In this document: piece by piece, positions 1 to 12,813 of the stretch
Position numbering within the stretch: the first letter of the stretch is position 1
Layout: every line of letters starts with the position of its first letter
Assembly (NCBI GenBank): GCA_011800155.1
Contig: CM022370.1
Location: 2,108,001 to 2,172,000, forward strand
Reading direction: 5' to 3'
Length of the DNA: 64,000 nt
Origin: Flammulina velutipes
Lineage: Eukaryota; Basidiomycota; Agaricomycetes; Agaricales; Physalacriaceae
Position numbers and translations under genes: made by a program
The notes under the pieces: model-generated
What the model was told of the DNA's origin: nothing
Databases searched by the model: none
Seen by the model: the letters and a program-made list of their open reading frames with translations, nothing else

Positions 1-774
1 ATGCGTCTGGGTCCAAGGGCGCGTCCCCGATATTTTCTTGAAACCATCTAAGTGCTCTGTCTGCCGAGGGACACTCTGGTGTGGGATCTGGGCGAGGGTT
101 GTAGAAGGGTAGTCGATGGGGAAACATGCCAGTTGTTCCAGCGAACCAAGAAAGGTTAATGGGCTTGTTCATCTGTGTCATGAGAGCATCCGTGAGGGTC
201 TCGGGTGGCAATGCCAGCAGTGTCGCAAATCGAACCATGAAGAATAGTATACAACTGGGTAGACCGCCACAGGAAGCACGGGTGAAGCGTTGTTTTCACG
301 AGTGGAAAATCGGTGAAAGGATAGACTTCGCCGTTGACGTAGATGGGCTGCAGTTCTCTCCTATCGTTCGTGACGGGAAGGAATGTATAAATTTAGAAGA
401 GCAGAGCATGGAAATAACATACTGACTTGGGTAAAATGGATTCGATTTTTTGTAGGGGCCTTAAGGTTGGTGACACACATCTCGATAATAGTCTTTGTCG
501 TCTCAATGGAGGGAAGCAAGGCCCATCTTCCACGATGATACATAGTTACCATGTCTTTCGGCACTGAAACATCAAGTTAGATGGGCCTCTCGACGTCGAG
601 CGCTTACTTTTAATTGTGGGCTTCGTAGTTGGCCATGTCGCCGCAGTCCAGTCCCATTACATATTCCAGTATGTCGAACCGGTGCCAGAGGGAATTGGAG
701 ACGTTGTAGGCCTCGTATTCGACATCTGTGGCGCGTGTGCTGATATCAGTGAGGTTGATGGTTGAAGGTGCCAT
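1..774 (-). pseudogene. Unrecognised gene, 3' end off the window, probably damaged
   Basis: The minus strand shows coding-like blocks in changing frames. An ATG at 774 opens a 54-codon block that ends in an in-frame TAA near 613, just before a canonical donor (GTAAGC). After a 44-nt intron the next block (about 562-440) reads well, with the segment DMVTMYHRGRWALLPSIE. Further blocks lie near 370-300 and from about 265 to base 1, where the frame is still open. I do not recognise the family. Either the stop is real and this is a decaying gene, or an alternative donor at about 663 (GTAATG) bypasses it. The 3' end lies outside the window. Confidence 0.35.
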
Positions 775-812
775 CAATGTTTGGCCACCTTGCTTGTGTT
801 GTTTCTACCATC

Positions 813-2825
813 ATGTCTTCACGCATAGATGGTTTCTCAGAGCCTCTGCTCGACTGCAAGTCGCCTCTCGTCTGCTTTATAGCTGCTCACGTCTTGCTTT
901 CACAGGTCTAGTTACCACAATTCTTGACAGCGTTCCCTCAGCAAAGACTACTTTCTTAGCCTCTCTTGGACGTCGCGTCCACAATTCGACTATTCGCGCT
1001 CTGTTCAGTACCCTGCGCGTCAAAGATGACGATCGTCTATTCACCAGTCCGTCTGCTGCCACTACCCTGACAGCTGTACTCTCGAATCCCACAACCTACG
1101 CGCCACGAGTAAAGAAACTCGTAGTTCTGGACTCAGACTCATCTCCCATCGCCGCGGAAAACCTCAAGATATTGCTGTCGTTGCTTTCCCACCTTGAAGC
1201 CGTTGTATGGAAGAGCTCAGAGTGCCCGCCTGACGGGCTTTGTGAAGTGTGCCGTTACTTTGTTTCATCTGGATCGTTACTGAATTGGCTAGATGCTATC
1301 GACCCTCAACCCGCGTCTGAGCTCATTCTCGTATCTCCCGTGTTCATCTCGCGTCGGGAAATGGGACGCGCCGTCTCTCCCGTTATTAAACGCCCTCCCT
1401 ATACAGCACTTGCACCTATCGTCCCTCTCACAGGTCGGCTCGAGAGCACTGGTGCGCATGTTTGAAAGCCTAGAACAAGAGTCTTTCCTGGAAGACTTGA
1501 ATCTCGACCTCGTCTGGCTTGACGACTCCGTGTGTCACGCCGTTGCTGAGAAGGCTGGGAGATTGCGGAGGCTTCAGCTGTCTACCGCGGGAACCAAACT
1601 GACGGATGCCGGACTAACAGCTATTCTGAATGGATGTGATGCCTTGGAGTATCTGTGTATGGACGAGGTTGAAGGTAATGCTGGCATACTGGGTGTGATC
1701 TATGTTGCTCATGTTTGAAAGGGCGTTTGAGCCGTCTCCTTTGGTCGAAAGTCTCTCCTTTGCCTACCTCATTCAAACGTTTGGTGTTTAGGATATCGGA
1801 AAGCGGGCCTACTCATTCTTGGAGCGTAGATCATCTGTTGTCGCTTGGATCTCTGCCGTTTGACGATCTAGAGGAATTTTCAGTCACGCGCAAAGAGTAT
1901 TCACGGCGGCTTGACCATGGTTGTACCAGAAATCGTTTACACACGGACGTCGACGTTGTTGCCCATCACCTTCTCCCGAAAGAAATTAGAGGAATGATAA
2001 CAAAGGAGAAGCGGAAGAAACTAAGAGTACTTCGACTCGATTATTGGATGTGCACTCTCGCTGATTTGAAGGCCATCTTGGAGAGCTGCCCCAATCTTGA
2101 GGTAACAGTGCAATCATGTCTCTCTGCTCACTGCTGACCTCCTTCAGACACTTCAGATTTGTATCGACGCGTCGTTTACGAAGCTCTTGGGAATGGCGTC
2201 ATGCTTCACGAAAGTTTCCCATCTGCTTATTCTGAGGGTAGCTGTGAATCCGTTCCACGCGCCTGGCCGCCCGCCTATTCCACTTCCTCCACATGGTTTC
2301 CATAACTTGCCCACGCCTATGGCATCACCTGTCCTCTCCCATGCGCTCGCTACTCATCCGGGCGGTGTCGATGACCCGTCGTTGCCTCATCTTCGAGACG
2401 TGAAGCGCTTCATTCGAAAGTGTTCAAATTTGGATAGACTAGGTACTGGCTGTGGGTACGGGATTGACATGTGGCTAACAATCATTTGAATAGAATGGTT
2501 CGGAAGACACTCTCGTGGATCCTGGGTTGCCGAGCGTGCTGGAAAGACTTGCGCACACATTTCTGTAGAGCACCAGCACCCGATGTACTCCCAAGATGTG
2601 TGGAACGCTATCAAGGAGTCTCACCACCCAGTACTAGATTGCCATGGAAGGCAGGGGAAGGATTGGACAGGCAAGATTGCGGAGGGCCTGCTGTCATTAT
2701 ATGATAGAGAGTGTGCAGAGAGAACTCGCAGGGGATCGGTGGCGCATGTTAAGAGGATTCGTCTTCCCAGTGTCGACAACGGCAGTGAGCTCCGATCCCC
2801 CGTTGAGCCTCTGACACCGCCTTGA
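813..2825 (+). CDS. Leucine-rich-repeat (F-box/LRR-like) protein
   Basis: Five exons. The last four are clear: 1293-1674, 1722-2101, 2148-2442 and 2494-2825 (stop TGA), preceded by an exon ending at 1246. Introns are 46-51 nt GT-AG. The middle of the protein has LRR-like units such as LEDLNLDLVWLDDSVC and RLRRLQLS...LTDAGLTAIL, as in agaricomycete F-box/LRR proteins. The C-terminal exon opens with WFGRHSRGSWVAE. The 5' end is unsure: an ATG at 813 starts a short frame (MSSRIDGFSEPLLD) that must be spliced near 905 to join the main frame at GLVTTILDSVPS. I see no certain F-box, so a ubiquitin-ligase adaptor role is only a guess. Confidence 0.6.
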
Positions 2826-3033
2826 AGACAAGATTGAACCTTGAACCTTTGACGAAGTAAAATAATACATTTGTACGGTAGGACTCTGAAATTTGCACAG
2901 TTTGCATTACAGGACTTGCGAGTGGGCCGAATTTGCCACGATAGAATCACGAGCTGATGGTTACCCCGCGTGGCCTCAGCTGAAATGCTTGCTGTAATCA
3001 TGTCCATATCTGCTGCTTGTCCTTTACCTCGAC

Positions 3034-5818
3034 ATGGCCATCCTTTCAAAGCCAGCAAGATGGCCTCCCCAGCGCATCTCAGTCCTTGTTTTCGCGACGA
3101 TTCTCATTCTCAGGTCTCGCATACTAGATATTCCTAAAGAGAGCCTTGCGCGCCTGCTTGCTACGACCAAGAAGACACCCCTCACGCCAGAGGCTTTGTT
3201 GCTCACACTGCAGCAAGTGTATACCAAGGAAAAAGACGGGAGCAAGACTCTCCTCGTTCCATACAACGACCAGGTAGCAAAGGTGCGTCTATAGTGCAGT
3301 TCAGACTGGCTCTAGCTCTAAGGACGCTGCATCAGGTCAACATCAAGAACACTGATCCATCCACGTTTGCCGCAGATGCGCCCCACTTCCCATTGCTTCC
3401 TCCTTCTGTCAAGGCCAAGGCAAATATCGATACCACCTTCTTCCGCCAACTACGCGCCATCCTATTCCGCATCGCGATTCCAAGCATCAGGTCCAAGGAA
3501 GCCTTCATCGTCGCCTTGCATTCGACATTCCTGGTGCTACGAACAGTTCTGAGTATTGCTGTCGCCCGGTTGGACGGCATCATTGTTCGGGACTTGGTAC
3601 GTTGACGCGGGATTTGATAGCTTACTTGGATCTCAACCCCGACAGGTCAAGGCAGACGGTCGCGGATTTCTAAAAGGCCTCGGGTTATGGTTCCTCCTGG
3701 CTATTCCGAGCACCTATACCAACTCAATGGTATGTTCCATTTGACATATCCATATGTTATCCTTCTCAATTCCAAGTAGATACGGCATTTGCAGTCCAAG
3801 CTATCACTCAAATTAAGGACACGTCTGACAAGATACACTCATGACCTTTACTTGTCTTCTTCGCCAGATCTACGGTATTATCGCTCTGGTTTGGACGGTG
3901 TGGATCAGTACATCACTGCAGACATCGAGGCATGGGCCGAGTCGCTGTCTGTTCTATAGTGCGTCCTTTCGCCATCTCTTGAACCTCATCCCTACATCTT
4001 CTGCCAGCGGAAACGTTCTCAAGCCGTCCCTCGACCTGGTTCTGTTTACTAGCCAGCTGTCGAGATCTTTAGGCTTCCGGGGGACACTACTCTTATTTGG
4101 AAATTATTATGTTACTGTTGCCATCCTACGCGCTGTTACGCCTGCATTTGGCAAGCTTGCCGCGGTGGAAGCTCGCCTTGAAGGTGAATACCGAGCAGGG
4201 ATGGGAAGAGTCGGACGGGAGGGAGAGGAAGTCGCGTATGTGCCATCTCCGACTTTGGTATGGACGCTTTTCTGAAATAATTCCTAGGTTCTACGATGGA
4301 GGGGCGCGCGAGAGGAGTATCTTGACCGGAGCCTACATGCGTCTTATCAAACATGTGAACTCGATATACAAGGTACGTTTCTCTGATGGCTCGTCAGTGT
4401 ACGTTTAACCTTTTGCTAGATTCGAATAATGTACGAGTGGACCGAGGATTTCGTCATCAAATATTTGTGGTCCGCTGCAGGTTATGCGCTTATTGCCGTC
4501 CCGTTGTTATTCACGAGACGGCGACGCTCTCCCGATGCTGTACGGGTCCCAAGAGATTCTGAACAGAACGAAGCTATCGCTGGTCGAACAGAGAGTCAGT
4601 GCTTCGTGTGGTGTGATGGCTGAATATACTGATATACTCGATTGCAGACTACATATCGAACAGGAGGCTCCTCATCTCCCTCGCTGATGCTGGTGGCCGA
4701 CTGATGTACGCCTACAAGGATCTTCTGGAATTAGCGGGTCTAACCACGCGCCTTTATACTCTCCTTTCTACCCTACACAATCTTCCGCCTCTTCCCTCTT
4801 CCAATACCGCTGATGCCGGCACTATCGAGCTGAAGCATGTCGACGTTGGCATTCCACAGATGAAGCAACTTACAGGATCCGAGAAGGACACTTCACTCTC
4901 TAAGGAAGCCCTGCCTCTCGTACAAGATCTGTCTCTTAGACTCCAACAAGGAGAACATCTCATGATCACTGGGAGCAACGGTGTCGGGAAGACCGCTGTG
5001 GCGCGTGTCCTTGCAGGACTCTGGGCGCCACAGGGGCATTTAAATCCCCAAGTCAATCGACCAGTGCCCACTCCTGGACGACCGACGGTGTTTGTAGTTC
5101 CGCAGCGCGCTTATATGGTGACGGGAAGCCTCTTGGATCAAATGATATACCCGCACTCTTATGCAGAGTTTTTGGAATCTGGCAAGACGGAGAAGGATCT
5201 TCTTGAGATTCTGGAAATGGTGTACTTGTCGTACTTGCCGGAACGAGAGGGAGGCTGGGCCACTCGGAAGGAGTGGAGGGACGTTCTCAGCGGGGGAGAG
5301 AAGCAGCGGGTAGGTGCATTTTATTTTAACCTCTGGCTAGCGTTGAACTCTTTTCTTAGATGAGCTTGGCTCGCGTGTTTTACCATAATCCGCAGTTCGC
5401 GATACTGGACGGTGTGTCTGTTGTTCCCTTTTGAAGTGCTGATTGCTGATAAACTGAGTAGAGTGTACGAGCGCCGTGTCTAGTGATGTTGAAGGCAGAA
5501 TGTACGAACACCTAAAATCTCGGAACATTACTCTGATTACGATTTCGCTACGGTGGGCAGTCTTTCACTCAACTAGAGGCTGATTTACTCAATAAGTTTC
5601 GCAGACCATCTCTGGCCAAGTATCATACGCAATTGTTGACCATCAAAGGCGATGGTACGGCGGGATGGACGCTGACGAAGGTTGGTACTGCTGAGGAGCG
5701 AATGGGTATTGAGCGAGAGATTAGTACGCTAGAGGAGAAGCTGAAGGAGGTGGATGGATGGCAGAGTCGTCTACATGAACTTGATGGACTATTGTCCGTT
5801 CAGGAGCCCACGGATTAA
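3034..5818 (+). CDS. Peroxisomal long-chain fatty acid ABC half-transporter (ABCD family, PXA1/PXA2 type)
   Basis: Eleven exons: 3034-3282, 3336-3596, 3646-3729, 3780-3958, 4008-4235, 4288-4372, 4420-4594, 4648-5309, 5360-5411, 5462-5552, 5605-5818. They total 760 codons in frame. The N-terminal half has hydrophobic membrane segments. The C-terminal nucleotide-binding domain has Walker A GSNGVGKT (about residue 530), the ABC signature LSGGEKQR (about 635), and Walker B FAILDE followed by CTSAVS. The protein ends in a charged helical tail. ABCD half-transporters pair up in the peroxisomal membrane and import acyl-CoA for beta-oxidation. The single TM-NBD layout and length of about 759 aa fit PXA1/PXA2; I cannot say which paralogue. 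The start is the first ATG in frame. Confidence 0.88.
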
Positions 5819-5910
5819 AGCTATGTAGAAACAATGACAGGTGTTTAGGCATTGAAGATCCTTGCTTACCTAAGTTACTACCCTCTCTTCCTTTAACTCG
5901 ACCAAAATTA

Positions 5911-7568
5911 ATGTCAACGCTGCTTGAGGATGCTGTCTTTGCGGCGCATCCGCACCAGCTTTCTGAACGCGCGCTGGAACATATAAACACTGTCCAGAAT
6001 GTAATGGGACCGCCAGCGCCGGCGCCAGAACGGTCACCGCAATGGGCTACGGTGAGCATTACTTTGCGGTTTATTGCTTTGACAATGTTCATCTCGCTCC
6101 AGCTAGCGCAGCTGGCGTCGCAGCACCATGCCAGCGAGTACAGCCAGCTCAAATTTGGACACCGAGGCTGCACGACTCGCTACGTTCCGCTGTCCCTCCA
6201 ATCTCCCGAAGTCTACGAGGAGCTGCGTCTGCGCCAACTGTCCAGCAGTCACGTCCAGGCCTGGTGGCTCACTGAAGATACACCAGACGCGCCGTCTCTC
6301 GCCCACGCGCTGTCCGCAGCCATTGGCGAGCCGTTGCCACTACAGCCATCGCAGTCCACCCATGCTGTCAAAACATCTTCAACTCATCCAATAAAGTGCG
6401 TCTACCGCGTCCACCTCCGATGCTAATCTAATCGCCGTTTCTATTAGCATTTCTTCGATAATCGCACCGGAGGCAATACCTCTGATATCTTCTCAACTCT
6501 TCCTTTCCGACGGCCAGTGCGGCTCGACTATATGCGAAATTGCACCGTCCTTCACGCTCGACCGTCTGACGGGTTTCGAATACTTTTCGCATGACCCTGC
6601 GGCTACTAATTCGCACCTCCGCACACGCTCCTACGTCTCCCAGGCTCTTCAGGCTGCCATGACATCGGGCTTGCAGCCTTCGAACATCAGCTCGTTCTCA
6701 TTGAATGTCACCTCCGAGACGAAGCCTCCATCTGTAACTCATTCACTATCATTATCACTAACTCTATCTGCTGCGCCAACTCCCATTTCCTCAAAACCTT
6801 CGTCTCCGATTCTGTCTATCCCGGGACGCACATCCCTCCCCGAGTCTCCCTTCACGCTGGGCAACCTGTTGCTCTCTTCGTGTCCTGGGAAAAAAGGTGC
6901 AGTCGATTCTATGGTGCGTTTGCACTTGCTGACATCGGCGTAGTTCGTCTAGATGGACCTGTCAAAGGCCGATCTGGTGTCTGTCGAGATTTGGATGCGG
7001 ATCTTAGGCGAATGAAGGACATGGGCGTCGGGTGCATCGTATGGTGTGTGCCTCCGACATGCTCCTATAGGCATTGTTTTAACCCATTACAGTTGTCTGG
7101 ACGATATTGAACTAGAGTTCTTGGGATCGCCATGGGCCGAGTATGAGCAAGCGACTCGACGCTTAGGTATCGACATTCTCAGGTATATCCTTAGTGTTCC
7201 TTCCTTTCGGCCTCTTACATTCCACTAGACTTCCGACTCCAGAGGGCTTACCGCCATCTTTATACCCATCATCGCTAAATGAGCATCTTACTGCTCTAAT
7301 ACACCGTTATACCCTTCGTGGTGTCACTGTCCTTGTACACTGTCGCGGAGGTGTTGGCCGAGCGGGTGTTGTCGCGTGCTGTTGGATGATACGCCTCGGA
7401 CTCTTCGGATCGGTGCACTATTCCAAGGCATTGGATATTGTTCAAAAAGCCATCAGTGTTGTACGCCGCCGGCGAAGCCTCAAAGCGATTGAGACCTACG
7501 AGCAGGCCAAATTTCTGGTGGACTATGTTGAATACTTGCGTGCCACTTCGTCACCCCCGCCGTTATAA
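5911..7568 (+). CDS. Dual-specificity-like protein phosphatase with long N-terminal region
   Basis: Six exons: 5911-6051, 6103-6395, 6448-6896, 6944-7043, 7093-7182, 7229-7568, giving 470 aa. The active-site loop is VHCRGGVGRAG, with Cys396 and Arg402 forming the CX5R cysteine phosphatase motif. Upstream segments include CRDLDADLRRM and IVCCLDDIELEFLG, which match the layout of CDKN3/DSP-type phosphatases. The first 290 residues are Ser/Pro-rich with no recognised domain, and the substrate is unknown. It follows the ABC transporter on the same strand after 92 bp. Confidence 0.8.
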
Positions 7569-7723
7569 TTTGTATGTTTATACTTTAAGTATACTAACTT
7601 ATTTCATTGGATATCTATTTACAGTACAGTAATAGTCTGTTGTGGAATTTATGTGTATGGAGTTTAGGAATGCGCCACATATGGCAGGAGTAGATAAGGC
7701 AAATCTATACTTATATGAGGTTC

Positions 7724-8859
7724 TTATTTTTCATCGTCAAAGAAAAGATCGTCCTCGTCCTCGTCGTTCGTGAATCCAAGAGTACTTCCATTGGAGCCAA
7801 AATCGAGTGATTGAGAAAGTATATGATGCCTATAAAACCTGTCAGCAAGCATTAGCGAGCAAACAAAATGCATACTTTTCCAAAAGCTCCTCTACCCCGG
7901 AAGTTCCTGCCTCCCAGTCTACACGAACCCAGTTATGGACTAGTTGTCCATTCCGGTAAACGAGCATCGTCGGAAGCATGTCGAGGTCCACATCTTCATC
8001 ATCTTCATCATCGTCCTCATCTTCATACTCATCTTTGTCATCGTAATCGTCGTCGTCGTATTCTTCTCTGACAGGACGAGATGGTCGATGCGCTGCGTGA
8101 CTAGTTGTTGACGAGGAGGATGTGGATGCGAAACCAAGAGCAGCGGCGCGACACCGTAGGAATTTCGTGGTAGGATTTAACCGTGCTAGCCGAGAGAGGG
8201 TATCATCTAGCGTAAAGCATCTGTCCAGAGACTGAGATGTATTAGATAGAGAAATAGACAATGGTATAGACGTACTTGATCGTAGAGATGGACAACGACC
8301 CAAGCACCGGCCTGATCGTCCTTCTCAACAGCCTGGACGAAGCCAGCCCTGCCAACTTCTCGAAGGTGTCCAAACGGACCATGCCTAGTGGCGCCAAACA
8401 CATCGAGGCGGTCCTGACGTTCTCGTTCGCGCTTCACGAGTTCGTCAACATTCTGCTCGCCCCTGTCTGCCTTTTCGCGTTCTTCATCGAGATATGTCTT
8501 TCCGCCGAGGCTGCTCTTCTCCATACGATGGTTGAGCTCGTGGATCTGCTGAGCATGGCGCTGCTTTTCCAAGTCTTGAGCTTCGTTGCGGTCGCGAATG
8601 ACTCCCTTGACGCCTGTGCGTCCTGGACCCATGCCTATGGACTCGTGTTGGGGCTCTGGGGGTGGCGCAGGGGTGTTTTTGGTGTCGTATTCATCCTCGT
8701 GCCAGCCCTCGTCTTCGGAAGAGGGAGATGGTGTCCGGATGGGCGACGATGAACGTTCTTTTCCGTTGAAGAGCTCTCCAGAGAGAACCAGAGCCTCTAT
8801 GTCTGCGTACTGGAATGAATTCAGCTTGGGAGAATGCACATCATAGAAGCACTTGCCAT
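7724..8859 (-). CDS. Phosducin-like protein (thioredoxin-fold G-beta-gamma chaperone)
   Basis: Exons 8809-8276, 8231-7876 and 7838-7724, with the start codon probably alone in a tiny exon at 8859-8857 before a GC-AG intron (GCAAGT donor). Total is about 335 aa. Features in order: a short helix DIEALVLSGELFN, a Ser/Pro linker, the signature GPGRTGVKGVIRD, a long charged helix, then the thioredoxin-like domain (FGHLREVGRAGFVQAVE, LPTMLVYRNGQLVHNWVRVD) and an acidic tail. An Asp/Glu run of about 25 residues is inserted in the thioredoxin domain. Phosducin-like proteins help CCT assemble G-beta-gamma (compare Cryphonectria BDM-1 and yeast Plp1). The start exon is the uncertain part. Confidence 0.8.
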
Positions 8860-9387
8860 TGTGATGAGGGTACTTATAAAGCAAAGGTCGGATGACTCGG
8901 CCCGCGCTTTGCCTTCTACCAGCATCTTGCAACAATCAACAGTGTTTTCTGGGGCGTGCTCTTTATCTATCTCGACTGAACTGTCAATCTGGATGATCAC
9001 TGCTAGGCTTCCTGTTCCAGGATTAGGGAGCGGTTCCGTGTCTTCCACCGATTCTGTCTTCGAATCGGCTCTCATTGTGCTGACCTCGATACACTGGAAA
9101 CACTTCTGCGCTACATGTGATAGAGCGTAAGCCCATACTATCTACACTGACCAGATGAACACAAGAAGAATGCCGTTCACATGGCTCGTGCATCTAAGCG
9201 GAAGATCATCATGGAATGTCCTGAGAATCGCACCTTGTTCGATGTGTCCATCTCAGTTCATTCGAACACGGCACTCTGGTGGTGCACTGATATCTATCGT
9301 CTCAAATTACCAGGATAGCACATATAATTACCTCTCGCTTCCTCCCTCCATCTTCGTTTCTTCGTTTTCCTGTTCCCTCAGGCTGGC

Positions 9388-10486
9388 ATGTTTCTCTTCC
9401 CTCTTCTCGCCCTGTTCGTAACTTTTCTTTCACTAATCCGTATCTGCATGCTAAGCCTCCAGCCTCTAGAGTCTGGCTACCGCTTTGCCCGTCTCTCAAG
9501 ATCTTCATTCCTGGACAAGTCGTTCAAGGAGAAGACGTCCCGGTGCAGTTGACATATGAGCCTGTCGATGTTTTTCACAACAGCTTCTTCCTCAAGAAGT
9601 ACGGACTCGACGAGAATAAATTGTACAAGCCGTTATTTCCTGTCGAAGAATTTGTAGGAAACACAACGGTCTACATTTCGTTCTTCAAACCTATGTAAGC
9701 TTAGCGACATTCTCTATGTTCACTGCATATGTAACATTTCTACAGGCGATATGTTGTTATAGCTGTGAATGATCCTGAGTACGTCGATTATATTCATTTC
9801 CAGGCTAGATCTCACCGGTCTGTATTTACAGTAACCAGAACTTGAAACTTACCGACGCTCTGGCGACAAGTAACCCCATCGTCGCCGAACGCGAGAAGTG
9901 CCCTGAAGGAGATGACGGCGAGGATAACAACATGTGCTCGCCCCCCTGGAAAGACGATAAGGACGACGACGACGAGTCGGAGAGCTTGTCCGAGACGCTA
10001 GCCACATCCTCAGGAAGGTAGGTTTTACTATCTCTAGATCACGATGGTAGTAATTGACGGTTTATATAAAGCTCCAAGAAGACACCACTGATCGTCGGGT
10101 CTGTCCTTGGGAGCGTGGCGATCGTCGTTATCATCGCATTACTCGTATACCTGCTATACAGGCTGAGATGGCGTTTGTTCAGTCCTCATCGCACGGTCTG
10201 TGAGTCGGCTTCGCCGGACTCGTTTCGGCAGCACACCGCAAGCAGACCTTCTGCATCCCTTCATCCTGTCCGAACGCCCTCTATGGTATCAGCCAATTCT
10301 TACAGTGATCTCATACGCGCCTCCCCTCCACCAACGTATTCATTCATCCATCAAAATTCTCCTGCTCTCGATGTGGAGGCTCCCATTACGCGAGCGCCTA
10401 TGTATAGCCATGCTCAACCTAACGCCGTTCACGGACAGGCAGATGTATCATCTGTACGGGATGTAGCAGAAGATCCCACATCTTGA
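9388..10486 (+). CDS. Single-pass membrane protein, tandem copy 1, frameshifted C-terminus
   Basis: Exons 9388-9417, 9456-9694, 9746-9778, 9832-10017 and 10072-10486 give 300 aa. The start MFLFPLLALF is spliced to a hydrophobic stretch to form a signal peptide. The outer domain of about 100 residues (FIPGQVVQGEDVPVQLTYEP ...) carries an N-glycosylation site (GNTT) and a short Asp run. One TM segment follows (LIVGSVLGSVAIVVIIALLV) with a basic stop-transfer YRLRWR. The cytoplasmic tail is Ser/Pro-rich. Against copy 2, about 14 bases are missing near 10405, shifting the frame and replacing the coiled C-terminal tail with a short unrelated end. No domain recognised; function unknown. Confidence 0.62.
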
Positions 10487-11472
10487 GAAGGATGTGGTAG
10501 GAGGATGCGGTGGAATGTTTCCGTTATGCATCCCAAAAGACCACCTTCTGACTCTGATTGGGCGTTGCACAATGAGGACGTTATTACCAAAACCTTACAA
10601 AGGTGCATGGAGGACTAGACAGTTTTTTCGTTGGAATAGAGTGTATCTGCAGGAATATATCCTCAACTATGTTGCGACATCCTGAGGAATGGCATGGTCC
10701 TGGTTCGATACGTTCTTTGTGCTACCCATCTTCTTTCGAGTTCCACAGCGCAAGTTTCCACCCTCTTAACAACTGACTGCTTGTTTTTTCCAATCAGAGC
10801 ACATGCATTACACCCGTCTCAGTGCTGTCAAGTACTAGAAAGGTATGTGGCGCAGTACTCGGTCTGACTAGTTTGTCCTAGATACATGATTATGATTATT
10901 ATTCAGGTTTCTAGTATCTCTGGACCATTTCTTAATGTCAAAAACAATCGATATATACTCCTGCAAATACACTCTAATTCAAATGCATCGTGCGAATAAA
11001 GGTCGGATGAGACCCGGCCCGCGCTTTGCCTTTTGCCTGCATGTTGCAACAATCATATCGCGTCCTCTCAAGCCAGGCATGCTGTCTGCTCATCTCAACT
11101 GAACTGTCAATCTAGATGATCACTACTGGGCTTCCTGTTCCTTCGGCTCCTATGTCCGTATCTTTGTGTTTGATACACTTTCGCGCTGGATGCACTGCAG
11201 TGTTATAGCGCGCAAACTCGTACTACTAGATGAACACAAGAAGAATCAGCCAGGTCGTTGACATGGCTCCGATATCTGAGCGGAAGATCATCATTGGATC
11301 GCCTGGGAATCGCCACATCTTCTAGAGATGATGTGTCCATCTCAATTCATTCGAACACGACACTCTGGTGGTAGCACTGATATCTATCGTCTCAGCCTGC
11401 CAGACTGGCACATAACAACCCTCTTGCTTTCTCCCTCCATCTTCGTTTCAATTCCTGTTCCCTCAGGCTGGC

Positions 11473-12813
11473 ATGTTTCTCTTCCCTCTTCTCGCCCTGT
11501 TTGTGACTTTTCCTTCACTAATCCGTATCTGCATGCTAAGTCTCCAGCCTCTAGGGTCTGGCTACCGCTTTGCCTGTCTCTCAAGATCTTCATTCCTGGA
11601 AAAGTTGTTCAAGGAGAAGACGTCCCAGTGCAGCTGACATATGAGCCTGGTGACGCTGAAAAGTTGCACGGCGGCTTCTTCCTCAAAAAGTACGGGCTCG
11701 ACGCGAATACATTGCTCAAGCCGGTATTTCCTGTCGAAAATTTTATAGGAAACACAACGGTCTACATTTCGTTCTTCAGACCTATGTAAGCTTAGCGACA
11801 TTCTCTATGTTCACTGCATCTATAACATGTCTACAGGCGATATGTTGTTATAGCTGTGAATGATCCTGAGTACGTCTATCATATTCATTTCCCTTTTAGT
11901 AGGCTGAATTTAATTGGACTGTATTTACAGTAACCAGAACTTGCAACTCACCGACGCTCTGGCGACAAGTAACCCCATCGTCGCCGAACGCAAGAAGTGC
12001 CACGAAGGAGATGACGGCAAGGACAACAACAAGTGCTGGCCCTGGAAAGATGATAAGGACGACGACGATGACGATGACGACGACGAAGACGAAGACGAAG
12101 ACGAGTCGGGGAGCTTGTCCGAGACGCCAGCCACATCCTCTGGAAGGTAGGTCCTACCACCTCTAGATCACGATAGTAGTAACTGACGGATTTTACACAG
12201 CTCCAAAAAGACGCTATTGATCGTCGGGTCTGTCCTTGGGAGCGTGGCGATCGTCGTTATCATCGCATTGCTCGTATACCTGTTATACAGGCTGAGAGGC
12301 CGCTCATTCAGTCCCCACCGCATGGTCCGAGACTCCTCTTCGCCGGACTCATATCAGCAATACATCACAAGCAAATATCCTTCAACTCTCCATACTGTCC
12401 GGACGCCTTCTATGGTGTCAGCCGATCCTTACGGTTATCTCAAACGTGTCTCCCCTCCACCAACTTATCCCTCCATTCATCATAATTATCCTACTATCAA
12501 CGTGGAGGCGCCCAGTACACGAACGCCTAGCAGCTCAGCATTCACGATAGCCACTTTCAACCCAACACCTTTCACGGACAGGCAGATGGATATCCATCAT
12601 CGTTTGTACGAAATGCAGCAGGAGATATTGCATCTTGAGAAGAAGGTTATTGGAGGAGATGGTGATGCTGTGGAAAACGTTGACAATGATGTTTCCATCA
12701 TGCATCTCAAGACCAGCATTGGTATCTTGCGGGACTACCTTGACTCTGATTGGGCACTGCACAAGGAGGATGTCATGCCAAAAGACTTGCAGAGGTGTAT
12801 GGAGGAGTCCTGA
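11473..12813 (+). CDS. Single-pass membrane protein, tandem copy 2, intact
   Basis: Exons 11473-11502, 11541-11785, 11837-11869, 11931-12146 and 12201-12813 give 378 aa. Same plan as copy 1: split signal peptide (38-nt intron 1), outer domain with GNTT site, acidic juxtamembrane run, TM segment LIVGSVLGSVAIVVIIALLV, basic YRLRGR. The long tail has PPPTY-like motifs (VSPPPTYPS) and a final helical region (MQQEILHLEKKV ... LRDYLDSDWALHKEDV). The overall form resembles fungal surface sensors or SKG6-type TM proteins, but the outer domain is not recognised. The intact tail suggests this is the functional copy. Confidence 0.72.
12049..12107 (+). repeat. Asp/Glu codon run (GAC/GAT/GAA)
   Basis: A nearly pure run of acidic codons within exon 4 of copy 2, just outside the membrane. 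It is clearly longer than the matching run in copy 1 (about 9956-9977), consistent with triplet expansion after the duplication. The run sits outside the cell in the predicted topology. Confidence 0.85.

Noticed and set aside
8834..9130. Open frames on both strands upstream of the tandem membrane-protein genes
   Set aside because: The matching region of the second unit (about 10990-11230) does not keep these frames open, so they are not conserved coding sequence.
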